From assembly GCF_019042245.1 (NCBI RefSeq), contig NZ_JAHQCX010000025.1, positions 1 to 64,000 on the forward strand: a stretch of DNA of 64,000 nucleotides. The letters run 5' to 3'. Below are positions 44,859-54,084 of this stretch, piece by piece. Made by a program: the position numbers and the translations under genes. The number at the start of each line of letters is the position of its first letter. Positions within the stretch are counted from its first letter, which is position 1. Origin of the DNA: Diplocloster modestus (GTDB taxonomy: Bacteria; Bacillota; Clostridia; Lachnospirales; Lachnospiraceae). Below the pieces are notes generated by a model. The model ran no database searches. It was not told the origin of the DNA and saw only the letters and a program-made list of their open reading frames with translations.

Positions 44859-46888
44859 CATCGATACTGAATAAAACGCCGGTGATCGCACTTCTGGGAC
44901 AGCCGAACTCCGGAAAATCAACGCTGTTCAACGGTCTGACGGGACTGAAGCAGCACGTGGGCAACTGGCCTGGTAAAACAGTGGAAAAGAAAGAGGGCTA
45001 TTTTTCCCGGGGCGGGATGAAATATACTGTAGCTGACCTGCCGGGAACATACAGCCTCTCTGCTAACTCCGAGGAGGAGATTATCACCCGTGACTACATA
45101 GCCGGAGGCAGGGCCGACGCCGTGTGCATCCTGGCCGACGCTTCTCAGCTAGAACGCAGCCTGTTCATGCTGGCGGATTTTGCCGGGATTCATACTCCGG
45201 CCATGCTTTTACTGAACATGATCGATGTGGCGATGGAACAGGGAAAAGAAGTGGACGTGGCGCGTTTACAGAAATCCCTGGGTATTCCGGTGGTTCCCTT
45301 TTCTGCCACAGACACCAAACATTACGATGGGTTTTATCAGGCGCTGGAAAAAGTACTGCAGGAACGCCCTACGCTGAACACGGAAGGGCTCCGCCGGCAA
45401 TACATGGGTCTGGAAGGCTTTTCTTCCATCTGCGGGGAGATGCCCGAAAGCGGGATGGGAGATTACACGCCCCTTTGGCTGGCAGCCAAGGTGATCGAGG
45501 GTGATGCCCCGGTAACGAAGAGCGTCCTGGAACTGGCGGGTGCCGGGCAAAAGAATGTGCTGGAGGAACAGCTGAAACAGATACAGAACGGCGCGCTGAA
45601 AACCGGTGAGTGCAAATTCGCCTGGATCGACACCCTATTAGATGGCGCGGTACGCGGAAAGAAGCAAACGGCTTCGCTGGGGAAATTCGACCGTGCCGCA
45701 ACCAGCAGACGATGGGGAAAACCCCTTGCCGTTTTAATCATCCTGCTGGGCCTGATCGCGGCGTTTATCCCTGCCGCTCCCTTTATGATGGTCGGAAGCC
45801 TGCTGCCCTCCGTCCTGTCGCCTTTGCTGACGGCGGGACTTACCGCCATAGGTTCCCCGCAGTTTATCATTGGTCTGGTGTGCGACGTGGGGGTGAACGC
45901 CCTTTATTTCGCCATTTCCATGATAGGCTTTGTATTCGGCATCACGCTGGTGTTCGGGTTCATCGAAGAAATCGGTTATATGGCCCGTATCTCCTATGTA
46001 TTTGACAACACGATGGCGAAACTGGGACTGCAGGGTAAGGCTATCATGCCATTCCTGGTCAGCTTTGGATGTACCATCGGCGGTGCGGCGGGTACCAGGG
46101 TGATCGATAACTGGGGACAGCGTATTTTGACCATCGCTCTGGCCTGGGCTGTACCTTGCGCTGCCACCTGGGCCATCGTACCGATGATCTCCAGCGTATT
46201 CTTTGGTGTCTGGGCCCCGTTAGTAATCGTAGCTATATTTGCGGTAGCGGTTCTGCATATGTGGATCACCTCGAAAATATTCGGCCGCCACCTGGTCAAA
46301 AAAGAAGACCGCACCGGTCTAATCATGGAACTTCCGCCCTATCACAAACCTAAATGGGGCAGCCTGCTGCGCTATGTGTTCGGACGCACCAAAGACGTAC
46401 TGATCCGGGCGCTCAAAGTGATCCTGCTCATATCCCTGATATTCTGGCTTTTATCCTACACCTCCGACGGTAACGTAGAGAATAGTGTGATATACAGGAT
46501 CGGGACCTTTATCGAGCCTGTAACCCGCTTTTTTGGACTTGGCTGGCAGACATTCCTGGCCTTTATCTCATCCGCCATCAGTAAAGAAGCTGCCCTCGGC
46601 GTCTTAAGCTCCCTGTATGCCGGAACCGGCACCATCTTCTCCTCCACGGTAGGAAGCACCGCACAGGCAGCTAACTTAGGAGAGATCCTGATTGCCAATA
46701 TAGCGCCTGCCGAAGCTCTGGCCTTTATATTTGCCGTGACCTTCAACATTCCCTGCATCGTGGCAGTGGCTTCCACCTATCAGGAGACCCACTCCGCGAA
46801 ATGGACCGGACGGATCGCCCTGTACTATGTGGGCATGGCGCTGCTGATGGCCTTTGTGGTCTATCACATAGGGGTTTTGCTATTCTAA
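44855..46888 (+). CDS. feoB: Ferrous iron transporter B
   Basis: The 677-aa protein has an N-terminal G domain with G1 GQPNSGKST (about residues 15-23), G3 DLPGTYSLS (about 62-70) and G4 NMID (about 128-131), then a helical spacer and a long membrane domain (about 285-677) with two Gate-like halves ('GFIEEIGYMARIS', 'CTIGGAAGTRV', 'SAISKEAALG'). It imports Fe2+ across the cell membrane. The last 700 bp are C-rich. It is co-translated with feoA. Confidence 0.96.
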   Translation: MTSILNKTPVIALLGQPNSGKSTLFNGLTGLKQHVGNWPGKTVEKKEGYFSRGGMKYTVADLPGTYSLSANSEEEIITRDYIAGGRADAVCILADASQLERSLFMLADFAGIHTPAMLLLNMIDVAMEQGKEVDVARLQKSLGIPVVPFSATDTKHYDGFYQALEKVLQERPTLNTEGLRRQYMGLEGFSSICGEMPESGMGDYTPLWLAAKVIEGDAPVTKSVLELAGAGQKNVLEEQLKQIQNGALKTGECKFAWIDTLLDGAVRGKKQTASLGKFDRAATSRRWGKPLAVLIILLGLIAAFIPAAPFMMVGSLLPSVLSPLLTAGLTAIGSPQFIIGLVCDVGVNALYFAISMIGFVFGITLVFGFIEEIGYMARISYVFDNTMAKLGLQGKAIMPFLVSFGCTIGGAAGTRVIDNWGQRILTIALAWAVPCAATWAIVPMISSVFFGVWAPLVIVAIFAVAVLHMWITSKIFGRHLVKKEDRTGLIMELPPYHKPKWGSLLRYVFGRTKDVLIRALKVILLISLIFWLLSYTSDGNVENSVIYRIGTFIEPVTRFFGLGWQTFLAFISSAISKEAALGVLSSLYAGTGTIFSSTVGSTAQAANLGEILIANIAPAEALAFIFAVTFNIPCIVAVASTYQETHSAKWTGRIALYYVGMALLMAFVVYHIGVLLF

Positions 46889-46907
46889 GGGGAAAGGACT
46901 GGCGCAT

Positions 46908-47144
46908 ATGACAGAACTGCTGGATCTTATAAGAGAGGGGCGCGCGTGGTCGATAGAAGACCTGGCGGCACATTTCCATACGACACCGGACGACATCCGC
47001 CGCCAGATGGAGTTCCTGGAGCATACGGGTTGTATCCGCCGTGTAACGGGCTGCGGCCATAACTGCCAGGGCTGCGCCTCCCACTGCAGTGCCGGAATAA
47101 ATCCTGACGGATTCCCCGCCTTCTGGGAAATCCTGGAACATTGA
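46908..47144 (+). CDS. FeoC-like Fe-S winged-helix protein
   Basis: The 78-aa protein pairs a small winged helix (about residues 3-45) with a cysteine cluster C49-x3-C53-x2-C56-x3-C60, the FeoC layout. It could bind an Fe-S cluster and regulate FeoB or transcription. It starts 20 bp after feoB with GGGGAAAGG upstream. No symbol is given because members differ widely. Confidence 0.75.
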   Translation: MTELLDLIREGRAWSIEDLAAHFHTTPDDIRRQMEFLEHTGCIRRVTGCGHNCQGCASHCSAGINPDGFPAFWEILEH

Positions 47145-47232
47145 CAAACGGATTCTTTGGTATTGGCTGTTGACAATAGGCAGCCGGTCAGAACTCATTA
47201 AATTAACATATGACATCTTATTGACAGTTGAA

Positions 47233-47283
47233 GTGCCTCCTTTTACTCCCTTATACTGTTTAGCAGAGGATAAAAGGAGGCAC
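47233..47283 (+). promoter_or_regulatory. Inverted repeat around the MFS promoter and ribosome site
   Basis: GTGCCTCCTTTTA (47233-47245) and TAAAAGGAGGCAC (47271-47283) are perfect inverted repeats. The right arm contains the AGGAGG ribosome site. Between them lies TATACT (47252-47257), which with TTGAAG (47228-47233) makes an 18-bp spaced promoter. An mRNA started there would contain only the right arm. The dyad therefore looks like a DNA operator, or a translational hairpin if transcription starts upstream. Confidence 0.5.
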
Positions 47284-47287
47284 ATCT

Positions 47288-48676
47288 ATGTCAAATCAGT
47301 TTGATGAATCAAACCAACACCAAAAAACCTGGATTTTTATCATTTTATTTTCTGCTTCATTCATTACATCTATGGCGACGACGGTAACGGTGAATATGCT
47401 GCCGTCCATAATGGCCGATTTTCATGTGGAGACCAGTCTGGCACAATGGCTGACCAGCGGTGCAACACTGGTGTCAGGAGTTATGATCCCGATCACCGCG
47501 TTTCTGATCAGACGTATTCCCAACAAGAAATATTTTATTGCCGCTATGCTGATTTTTGTAGCCGGTTCCTGGATTGGGATGAACGCACCGAATTTTTACA
47601 TTCTCCTGGGAGGGCGTCTGGTACAGGCAGTCGGATGCGGCATGCTGCTATCCTTTTCACAGATCATACTTTTGGCCATTTACCCGAAGTCGAAACACGG
47701 CACGGTTATGGCTGCTTTCGCGGTTTCCGGTTCCGTATCACCGATCGTCGCGCCGACGATTGCGGGATTTATCATCGACTGGAAAGGATGGAGAGGCGTG
47801 TTTACTCTTCTTCTCATCCTTGGAGCCTTGATTTTAGTATTCGGAATCGTGTTAATGCGAAATGTTAGCATGGTATCAGAGGTACGGCTGGATACTCTTT
47901 CCGTCTTATTGTCCTCTGCAGGGTTCTGTGGATTGCTGATCGGAATTGGAAATCTGAGCCGCGGCTCTTTCTTCCGGCTTACAACAGGCGGCTCGATAAT
48001 GACAGGAATGATTGCGTTGTCAGTTTTTGTATGGAAGCAGCTGAAATCCAGCACTCCGCTTTTAAATCTGCGCGTATTTAGGTATCCCAAATTTCGGATT
48101 TCCGTTATTCTGAGTATTTTGATGTACTTGCTGTGTATGGGAAATGGTACACTGCTGCCAATATTTTCCCAGTCGATCAGAGGTTACACGGCAACGGCTT
48201 ACGCCCTGGCGACTATTCCGGGGTCTGTATTGATGGCGGTAACGACTTTATGCGCAGGTAAGATTTATGACAAGATCGGCTCTAAGCTGCTTCTGATCTT
48301 AGGAGGAGCCGGGATGTTGGCGGGAAGTATACTGGGATTATCGCTGGGAGCGGACAGCGGGCTGCTCAGCATCAGTATGGTCAGCATCCTGTTGTCCGTC
48401 GGAATGGGGTTTTTGAACACACCGATTACGACAATGGGACTGAGTGATCTGGAGGGCGGTCTACGGGTGGACGGCAGTTCCATTTTTAATACGCTCAGGC
48501 AGGTGTCCAGCTCTTTGGCGTCTACTATGGCAGTGCTTGTCTATACGCTTGCCGGCCAAGCTTTTGGTCAGATCTTCGGGATGAAAGCTGCGTATGTATA
48601 TTTTTCTTTGGCCGGTATTGCCGTGTTGGTGGCCATCACCGTGTATCTGGGGAAATACGACGGAAAAAAGAGATAA
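47288..48676 (+). CDS. MFS transporter, DHA2-type (EmrB/QacA-like) exporter
   Basis: The 462-aa protein has about 14 hydrophobic segments and the MFS features 'WLTSGATLVSGVMIPITAFLIRRIP' (helix 2-3 loop) and 'GGRLVQAVGCGMLL'. It probably exports drugs or other hydrophobic compounds using the proton gradient. A TetR gene runs convergently and its stop abuts this stop, so the regulator probably controls the transporter. Confidence 0.85.
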   Translation: MSNQFDESNQHQKTWIFIILFSASFITSMATTVTVNMLPSIMADFHVETSLAQWLTSGATLVSGVMIPITAFLIRRIPNKKYFIAAMLIFVAGSWIGMNAPNFYILLGGRLVQAVGCGMLLSFSQIILLAIYPKSKHGTVMAAFAVSGSVSPIVAPTIAGFIIDWKGWRGVFTLLLILGALILVFGIVLMRNVSMVSEVRLDTLSVLLSSAGFCGLLIGIGNLSRGSFFRLTTGGSIMTGMIALSVFVWKQLKSSTPLLNLRVFRYPKFRISVILSILMYLLCMGNGTLLPIFSQSIRGYTATAYALATIPGSVLMAVTTLCAGKIYDKIGSKLLLILGGAGMLAGSILGLSLGADSGLLSISMVSILLSVGMGFLNTPITTMGLSDLEGGLRVDGSSIFNTLRQVSSSLASTMAVLVYTLAGQAFGQIFGMKAAYVYFSLAGIAVLVAITVYLGKYDGKKR

Positions 48677-49210
48677 CTACTTTTCCGTTATCCCGTATTC
48701 CTCCTCCAGGACGGCCACCAGCTCTTCCGGGGAATCGCTGCATCCGCGTTCCAGCCATTCGCGGATCAGAGCGTTGAAACCTCCGGTAAAAAACGCCTTC
48801 CGGTATTGCTGTCTTTTGGAAGATGCGAAACCTTCCCTCTGGAAGCTGTGGGAGGTGTTGAGAAAGAACAGACTGCCCTGGAAATCCGAATTTTTGAAAT
48901 AGGATTGAAAAAAAGGTTTGTTCTCCCTGATAAAACAAAAGAGCTGTATATAACTGTCTTTCCTGGAACATGCGGAATCACCGGTGTTGAAGAATGAAGC
49001 TGCCTGCAAAGTAACTTTTTTTTCTACTTGACGCAATAGTTCATAGATATCCTCATAATGCGAGTAAAAAGAAGTCCGGGATATACCGGACTTTTCGCAT
49101 AATTCGCGGACCGTTATTTTGGAAAACGGTTTTTGAGATAGAAGAGTGAAAAATACGTTTTCAATCCGATCTTCCGTGTCCTGAAACCTTCGGTTGTATT
49201 TTTGATTCAT
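48677..49210 (-). CDS. TetR family regulator, convergent with the MFS exporter
   Basis: I chose the start at 49210 because GGAGG lies upstream on the minus strand; a longer frame to 49303 has no such site. The 177-aa protein has the TetR helix-turn-helix (about residues 12-55, 'ITVRELCEKSGISRTSFYSHYEDIYEL') and a C-terminal domain of the TetR_C_8-like kind ('FNALIREWLERGC'). It is probably a ligand-responsive repressor of the neighbouring exporter. The 13-bp repeat before the exporter is one candidate target, not proven. Confidence 0.8.
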   Translation of the reverse strand: MNQKYNRRFQDTEDRIENVFFTLLSQKPFSKITVRELCEKSGISRTSFYSHYEDIYELLRQVEKKVTLQAASFFNTGDSACSRKDSYIQLFCFIRENKPFFQSYFKNSDFQGSLFFLNTSHSFQREGFASSKRQQYRKAFFTGGFNALIREWLERGCSDSPEELVAVLEEEYGITEK

Positions 49211-49325
49211 AGAAAACCTCCATATGCATATCCACAACAGCCATTTCCTGACCCGGAAAATGGCTTTTTCATTTCTTAGGATAGCAGAAGAATAAAAAAA
49301 CACAAGAACATGATGAAAAATAACT

Positions 49326-49385
49326 TACAAATCTGCTATAAAAAATACAAATCTGCAATAAAATCAACTTCGATTTTCCTATACT
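49326..49385 (+). promoter_or_regulatory. AraC-type direct repeats and -10 box before the oxidoreductase operon
   Basis: TACAAATCTGCTATAAAA (49326-49343) is repeated as TACAAATCTGCAATAAAA (49346-49363), 20 bp later, with one mismatch. A -10 box TATACT (49380-49385) follows 34 bp after the start of the second repeat. No good -35 box is present, as expected for an activator-dependent promoter. The same layout occurs at 56650. Confidence 0.7.
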
Positions 49386-49441
49386 AGGGGACAGCAAAGA
49401 GAACTCTTTCAATGAATGTCATAAATAAGGGAGACGTTAGT

Positions 49442-50584
49442 ATGAATGGAAAACCCATGAAAACAGCTGTTTTAGGATGTGGAATGATCAGCAGCACTTA
49501 TTTGCCGACGCTTATACAGAAGTTTAAGATTCTGGAAGTGGCTGGCTGCTGTGACGCAAATGAGGAAGCGGCCATAAGGACAGCAGAGAGGTTTGGGCTT
49601 CAGGCAATGACCCCTGAGGAGCTGCTGGCTGATGAGAGCATCGAGCTCGTCGTCAATCTCACACCTGGTTCTGCCCATTATGAGACCAATAAACAGCTGC
49701 TGAAAGCAGGAAAACATGTATACTGCGAGAAAATTCTGACCCTGGAGCTGGATGAAGCAAAGGAACTGATGGTGTTAGCGGACGACAAACATCTGTATCT
49801 GGGAGCTGCTCCGGATACTTTTCTGGGATCAGCCGTGCAGACCGCCCGGTATGTGGTAGACAGCGGCATGATCGGCAGCGTATCTTCCTGCTATGCGTCG
49901 GTGACCAGAGATTATTCTTTTTTTACCGGGCTTTCCGGCAACGGGCTGGCAAAAGGAGGCGGCATCGCATTTGACTTCGGCGTTTATCATGTGACAGCCC
50001 TTATAAGCATCCTTGGATGCGTCAAAGAAGTAACCGGCGTAATGGATACCAGAAAACCTGCGGGGGTATACCAGACCATCGATAAACTTGGAGAAACGTA
50101 TACGATGGAGTGTGAAAATATCATGGCCGGTACGCTTGTGTTTGAAAACGGGGTGGTAGGCAATCTGCTGTTTGACTCCAATTCGCTGTTCACTTTGCCG
50201 GAACGCCCTGCGGTTGTGATCCATGGAACGGAAGGGATCTTATATATGGCGGATCCCAATAATTTCGCAGGGGAGGTGAAAGTCCTTCTGAAAGGGAATA
50301 CAGAGCCCTTTGTCATGCAGCAGGCACATGGGTTCGACGAAGAATACCGCGGCGTCGGTGCAGCCGAGATGGCGTGGTCCATTCGCAATGGAAGAAAGAA
50401 CCGAGCGAATAAAGAAATGGCTTATCATGCCATGGAAATCCTGCATGGTATCGCGGAAAGCGGGAAGTCGAAGCAGTTTTGCGCAATACAGTCGAAGTTT
50501 GAGCAGATGCCCCCGCTGCCACGAGGATACCGGAATATTATCCGTTCCATCAGCCGGGAAGAGGTCTCTATCGCGTTGAATTAA
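49442..50584 (+). CDS. Gfo/Idh/MocA family oxidoreductase
   Basis: The protein begins with a Rossmann fold: 'KTAVLGCGMISSTYLPTL' (from residue 5 of the chosen start) and later 'YCEKILTLELDEAKELM', the EKP-like motif being EKI here. A C-terminal substrate domain follows. It likely oxidises or isomerises a sugar or polyol with NAD(P). The ATG at 49442 has AAGGGAG 9 bases upstream; the in-frame ATG at 49412 has no site. It heads the rhamnoside operon, so a sugar from rhamnoside breakdown is the natural substrate guess. The Pro-to-Ile change in the EKP motif is unusual. Confidence 0.82.
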   Translation: MNGKPMKTAVLGCGMISSTYLPTLIQKFKILEVAGCCDANEEAAIRTAERFGLQAMTPEELLADESIELVVNLTPGSAHYETNKQLLKAGKHVYCEKILTLELDEAKELMVLADDKHLYLGAAPDTFLGSAVQTARYVVDSGMIGSVSSCYASVTRDYSFFTGLSGNGLAKGGGIAFDFGVYHVTALISILGCVKEVTGVMDTRKPAGVYQTIDKLGETYTMECENIMAGTLVFENGVVGNLLFDSNSLFTLPERPAVVIHGTEGILYMADPNNFAGEVKVLLKGNTEPFVMQQAHGFDEEYRGVGAAEMAWSIRNGRKNRANKEMAYHAMEILHGIAESGKSKQFCAIQSKFEQMPPLPRGYRNIIRSISREEVSIALN

Positions 50585-50616
50585 GTTGCACATGAGCAGA
50601 AAGAGAGATGATGCAA

Positions 50617-51156
50617 ATGGAAATCAAACATTTGGCACACGCGTCTTACCGCGTGTCAGATATGGATCAATCCATTGAATTTTATACGGAGGGGTTGGGA
50701 TTAAAAGAAATATTCCGCATTTACGCAGAAGAATTGATGGAAATCAATCTGAGGATGAACCATCTGAACTCCCGGCAGGAGAGGATGCTTTTAGAGAAAA
50801 TGGAAGAACATCGTCAAGAAACAGCGATCGTATATCTTGAGATTACGGGACATGAATTTATCGAACTTTTTGCCGGCAGTAAGGATCTGGAATTTTGTAG
50901 GCCGGACCAAAGACAGAATGGCCTTCTTCACTTGGCATTAGAGGTGGATGATATAAAGAAGGCAAGAGAAGAAATGATCAAAAAAGGAATACGTGTAACT
51001 TCTGAAATCAATTACGGGCCGGATAATACCTGGCAGTTCTGGCTGGAAGATCCCGATGGAAATGAAATTGAACTGATGGAATACACTCAGGATTCCATGC
51101 AAATGAATGGAGGGTCTGGGAACAAACAAATGGCTGCTGGCGCATCCGGAGTCTGA
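50617..51156 (+). CDS. VOC (glyoxalase/bleomycin-resistance) family protein
   Basis: The 179-aa protein has the VOC pairing of strands: 'HLAHASYRVSDMDQSIEFYTEGLGL' at the start, 'HLALEVDDIKKAREEM' mid-way and 'WQFWLEDPDGNEIELMEY' near residue 150, with His and Glu ligands. It is probably a metal-dependent isomerase, epimerase or lyase acting on a small metabolite. I chose the ATG at 50617 over 50608 for ribosome-site spacing. Its C-terminal 20 residues look spurious. A 39-codon frame at 51107-51226 (MEGLGTNKWLLAHPESEASK...) overlaps the end and may be a leftover of another gene. Confidence 0.8.
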   Translation: MEIKHLAHASYRVSDMDQSIEFYTEGLGLKEIFRIYAEELMEINLRMNHLNSRQERMLLEKMEEHRQETAIVYLEITGHEFIELFAGSKDLEFCRPDQRQNGLLHLALEVDDIKKAREEMIKKGIRVTSEINYGPDNTWQFWLEDPDGNEIELMEYTQDSMQMNGGSGNKQMAAGASGV

Positions 51157-51257
51157 AGCCTCGAAACAGGGAGCATATGTGGGATTAACCGGTGAAAACC
51201 TGATGTATGACGGGCCGGCAGAGTGATATAAAATAAACGGAGGCGATTTAGTAACGT

Positions 51258-54032
51258 ATGAAGGTAACGAAATTACAATGTGAGGCAATGAATCATCCCA
51301 TCGGTTTGTCAGTATCAAACCCACGGCTTTCCTGGCAGCTGGAGACCGACAAACGCGGGGACGGACAGAAGGCATTTCAGATCTGGGTTTACGAGGAGGT
51401 CATCGACAGCCCGGTAAATATGCTGATCTTTTATTCCGGTACGCTGGAGGCCGAGGAACATTTTTTGGTGCTGGATGAAGTTATCTTGAACAGCGGATGC
51501 CGGTACCTTTGGAAAGTGGTGGTGACAGATAAAGGAGGTACCGCCTGGGAGTCTGAAGAGGCATATTTTGAAATGGGGCTTTTAAAAGAGACAGACTGGA
51601 AGGCAAAATGGATTGAACCGGTACAGAAACCAGCGGTAAAAGCGGCGAACACCATCACCCAGGGCCATCCGAACCAGCAGATGGATATCCCACTGGACGA
51701 ATTGCGGCCATGTCCCATGATAAGAAAAGTGTTTTTAGCTGATAAACCGGTCCTTCGGGCGAGGCTCTATGTAACCGCCCATGGGATATACCGGGCATGG
51801 CTGAACGGAATGCGGGCGGGCGATTATGAATTCTCCCCGGAAGCGACCTGCTATGATGACTATCTGCAGGTTCAGACCTATGATGTGACGGATATGATGG
51901 TAAAAGGGGAGAATGCTTTAGGCATAGAACTGGCTGACGGCTGGTGGGCAGGACACATCGGCAACTTTGGGGATTCGGTACAGTACGGGGATAAACTGGC
52001 ACTCCTCGCGCAGCTGCAGATCCGGTACACAGACGGAAGCGAAGAGATCATTGCAAGCGACGAGTCGTTCTGTTCATTTGAAGGGCCGAGAAGATATGCG
52101 GATCTATGTATCGGTGAAAAATACGATATGAACCTGGAGATTCCAAAATGGGCGGAGGCAGGCGCATACATAGAAGGGACGCCGGTGAAGATCAGGGACT
52201 ACGGCTATCGGAATCTGACCGGGCAAAACGCGCCTCATATCAAAGTTCTTGAGACAAAGAACCTGGTAAGGACATATATCTCTCCAAAAGGGGAACGCAT
52301 TCTGGATTTTGGGCAGTTGATGGCCGGAAACGCAAGTTTGGCGCTGATCGGACAGCCCCATGCGGCTGTGACCTTACAGTATTTTGAGGAAACGGATCAG
52401 GAGGGGAATTACTGGTTCGAGCTGGGAGGGCGCAACAGCCAGCAGACGGATACGGTGATTTTAGATGAAAATGGAAAAGGCATCTACGATCCCTGCTTTA
52501 CCTATCACGCTTACCGCTACATCTGGCTGTCGTCAGACCGGGGGGAAGTCCGGGAAGAGAACGCGAAAGCCCGTCTGATCGCCAGCGATGTGGAGGTGAG
52601 TACGCAGATCGTGACTTCTGACAAAAGAGTGAACCGGCTGCAGAAGAACATAGAGTGGACACTGCGCTCGAATATGTTCTCCATCCTGACAGATAACCCC
52701 GACCGGGAAAGGGCGGGATGGACCGGAGACGGGGAAATGGTTATGCCGGCAGTCTGTTCCAATCTGGATGTCCAGACGGTGATGCGCCGATGGCTGCTGG
52801 AAGCAGGATTCGAACAGGATGAGGATGGTAAAGTACCCCTGGTGGTTCCGAACTGGGAGACCTATGCCAACATGAGGATGAAGACATCTGCCGGCTGGGA
52901 AGACGCTGTCGTTATTATTCCCTGGATTCTGTATGAGCGTTACGGGGATATACGGGTATTGGAAGAATCCTATCCGATGATGAAAAAATGGGTCTCCTAT
53001 CAGAGGAAGCGTGCAGGAAGCACGAACCCCAGAGACTGCGGTGAACTGACAAAAGAGCAGGCCGAAAATTACCAGTATCTGGATAACGGCGCATTTAATT
53101 TTGGAGACTGGCTGACCCCCAGCGCCTGCTATAACAAAGAGACAGGTGAATATACCTATTTTACACAGACGCTGACCTATATGATGGGAAGTTACTATTT
53201 TGCCTATACCACTTCCATTATGGCAAGGGCTGCCAAAGCTCTGGGAAAAACGGATGAGGCAAAAGAATACGGGGATTTAAACAAAAGAATCTGCCGGGCG
53301 GCGGTTGACGAAATCTATAAAAAAGGGAATATTCTGGAATCCCCCTATATGGGCGCACAGATTCTGGCTCTGCACGCAGGCTTTTATCCACAAAAGGATA
53401 AGCAGAAGCTGGTGAACCGCATGCTCACACTGATTCGGGAAAAAGGTATGGATTGCGGATTCTCCTCTGCATTACTGCTCTTTGATACCTTGTGTGCATA
53501 TGGCCGTGAAGATATTGCTTACCAATTCCTCTTATCGGAGGAATTCCCCTCCTGGCTCTATGAAGTAAATCAGGGTGCGACCACTGTATGGGAATCCATG
53601 CAGGCGATTATGCCGGACGGTACAAGAAATGCGGTGTCCTTTATACAGCCATGCTTCTGCTCCATCGGAAACTGGATGTTAAGCGGGATGGCGGGTATCA
53701 GGCCGGCAGCACCCGGATACCGGGAAATCGTGATCCACCCGTATCTGACGGACCGCCTTGATTTTGCGGAGGCGGTCTACCGGTCGGCACAGGGTGAAAT
53801 CCGAAGCCGCTGGGAGAGAGATACTCATCATACGGTACACTTGAAGATCCAGATTCCGGCAAACGCGCGTGCATATGTATTTCTGGAAAAGGCCGTACCA
53901 GAAACGGTTACGGAAGGCGGCATTCAAGTGGAACAGTCAGAAGGTATCATTCACGTTCAGCGGGAAAAAAAGGGTGTTTCATTGACTGTAGGGTCGGGGA
54001 AATATCATTTTACCTGGAAGCTGCAGGGTTGA
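51258..54032 (+). CDS. Alpha-L-rhamnosidase, glycoside hydrolase family 78
   Basis: The 924-aa protein has the bacterial GH78 layout: an N-terminal beta-rich fibronectin-like domain ('NPRLSWQLETDKRGDGQKAFQIWV'), a jelly-roll domain ('ARLYVTAHGIYRAWLNGMRAGDYEFSPE'), then the (alpha/alpha)6 barrel with the catalytic-region motif DNPDRERAGWTGD (about residues 479-491) and a C-terminal beta domain. It removes terminal rhamnose from plant or bacterial glycosides. No signal peptide is visible, so it acts in the cytoplasm on imported oligosaccharides. GGAGG lies 12 bases before the ATG. Confidence 0.93.
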   Translation: MKVTKLQCEAMNHPIGLSVSNPRLSWQLETDKRGDGQKAFQIWVYEEVIDSPVNMLIFYSGTLEAEEHFLVLDEVILNSGCRYLWKVVVTDKGGTAWESEEAYFEMGLLKETDWKAKWIEPVQKPAVKAANTITQGHPNQQMDIPLDELRPCPMIRKVFLADKPVLRARLYVTAHGIYRAWLNGMRAGDYEFSPEATCYDDYLQVQTYDVTDMMVKGENALGIELADGWWAGHIGNFGDSVQYGDKLALLAQLQIRYTDGSEEIIASDESFCSFEGPRRYADLCIGEKYDMNLEIPKWAEAGAYIEGTPVKIRDYGYRNLTGQNAPHIKVLETKNLVRTYISPKGERILDFGQLMAGNASLALIGQPHAAVTLQYFEETDQEGNYWFELGGRNSQQTDTVILDENGKGIYDPCFTYHAYRYIWLSSDRGEVREENAKARLIASDVEVSTQIVTSDKRVNRLQKNIEWTLRSNMFSILTDNPDRERAGWTGDGEMVMPAVCSNLDVQTVMRRWLLEAGFEQDEDGKVPLVVPNWETYANMRMKTSAGWEDAVVIIPWILYERYGDIRVLEESYPMMKKWVSYQRKRAGSTNPRDCGELTKEQAENYQYLDNGAFNFGDWLTPSACYNKETGEYTYFTQTLTYMMGSYYFAYTTSIMARAAKALGKTDEAKEYGDLNKRICRAAVDEIYKKGNILESPYMGAQILALHAGFYPQKDKQKLVNRMLTLIREKGMDCGFSSALLLFDTLCAYGREDIAYQFLLSEEFPSWLYEVNQGATTVWESMQAIMPDGTRNAVSFIQPCFCSIGNWMLSGMAGIRPAAPGYREIVIHPYLTDRLDFAEAVYRSAQGEIRSRWERDTHHTVHLKIQIPANARAYVFLEKAVPETVTEGGIQVEQSEGIIHVQREKKGVSLTVGSGKYHFTWKLQG

Positions 54033-54084
54033 AAATAAAAGAAAGGAAAGGGTGGACGAGGGAAACGCACCCACGGAGAATAAC

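Noticed and set aside
51107..51226. 39-codon frame MEGLGTNKWLLAHPESEASK... overlapping the VOC gene end
   Set aside because: No ribosome site of its own and no recognised family; kept only as a possible leftover.
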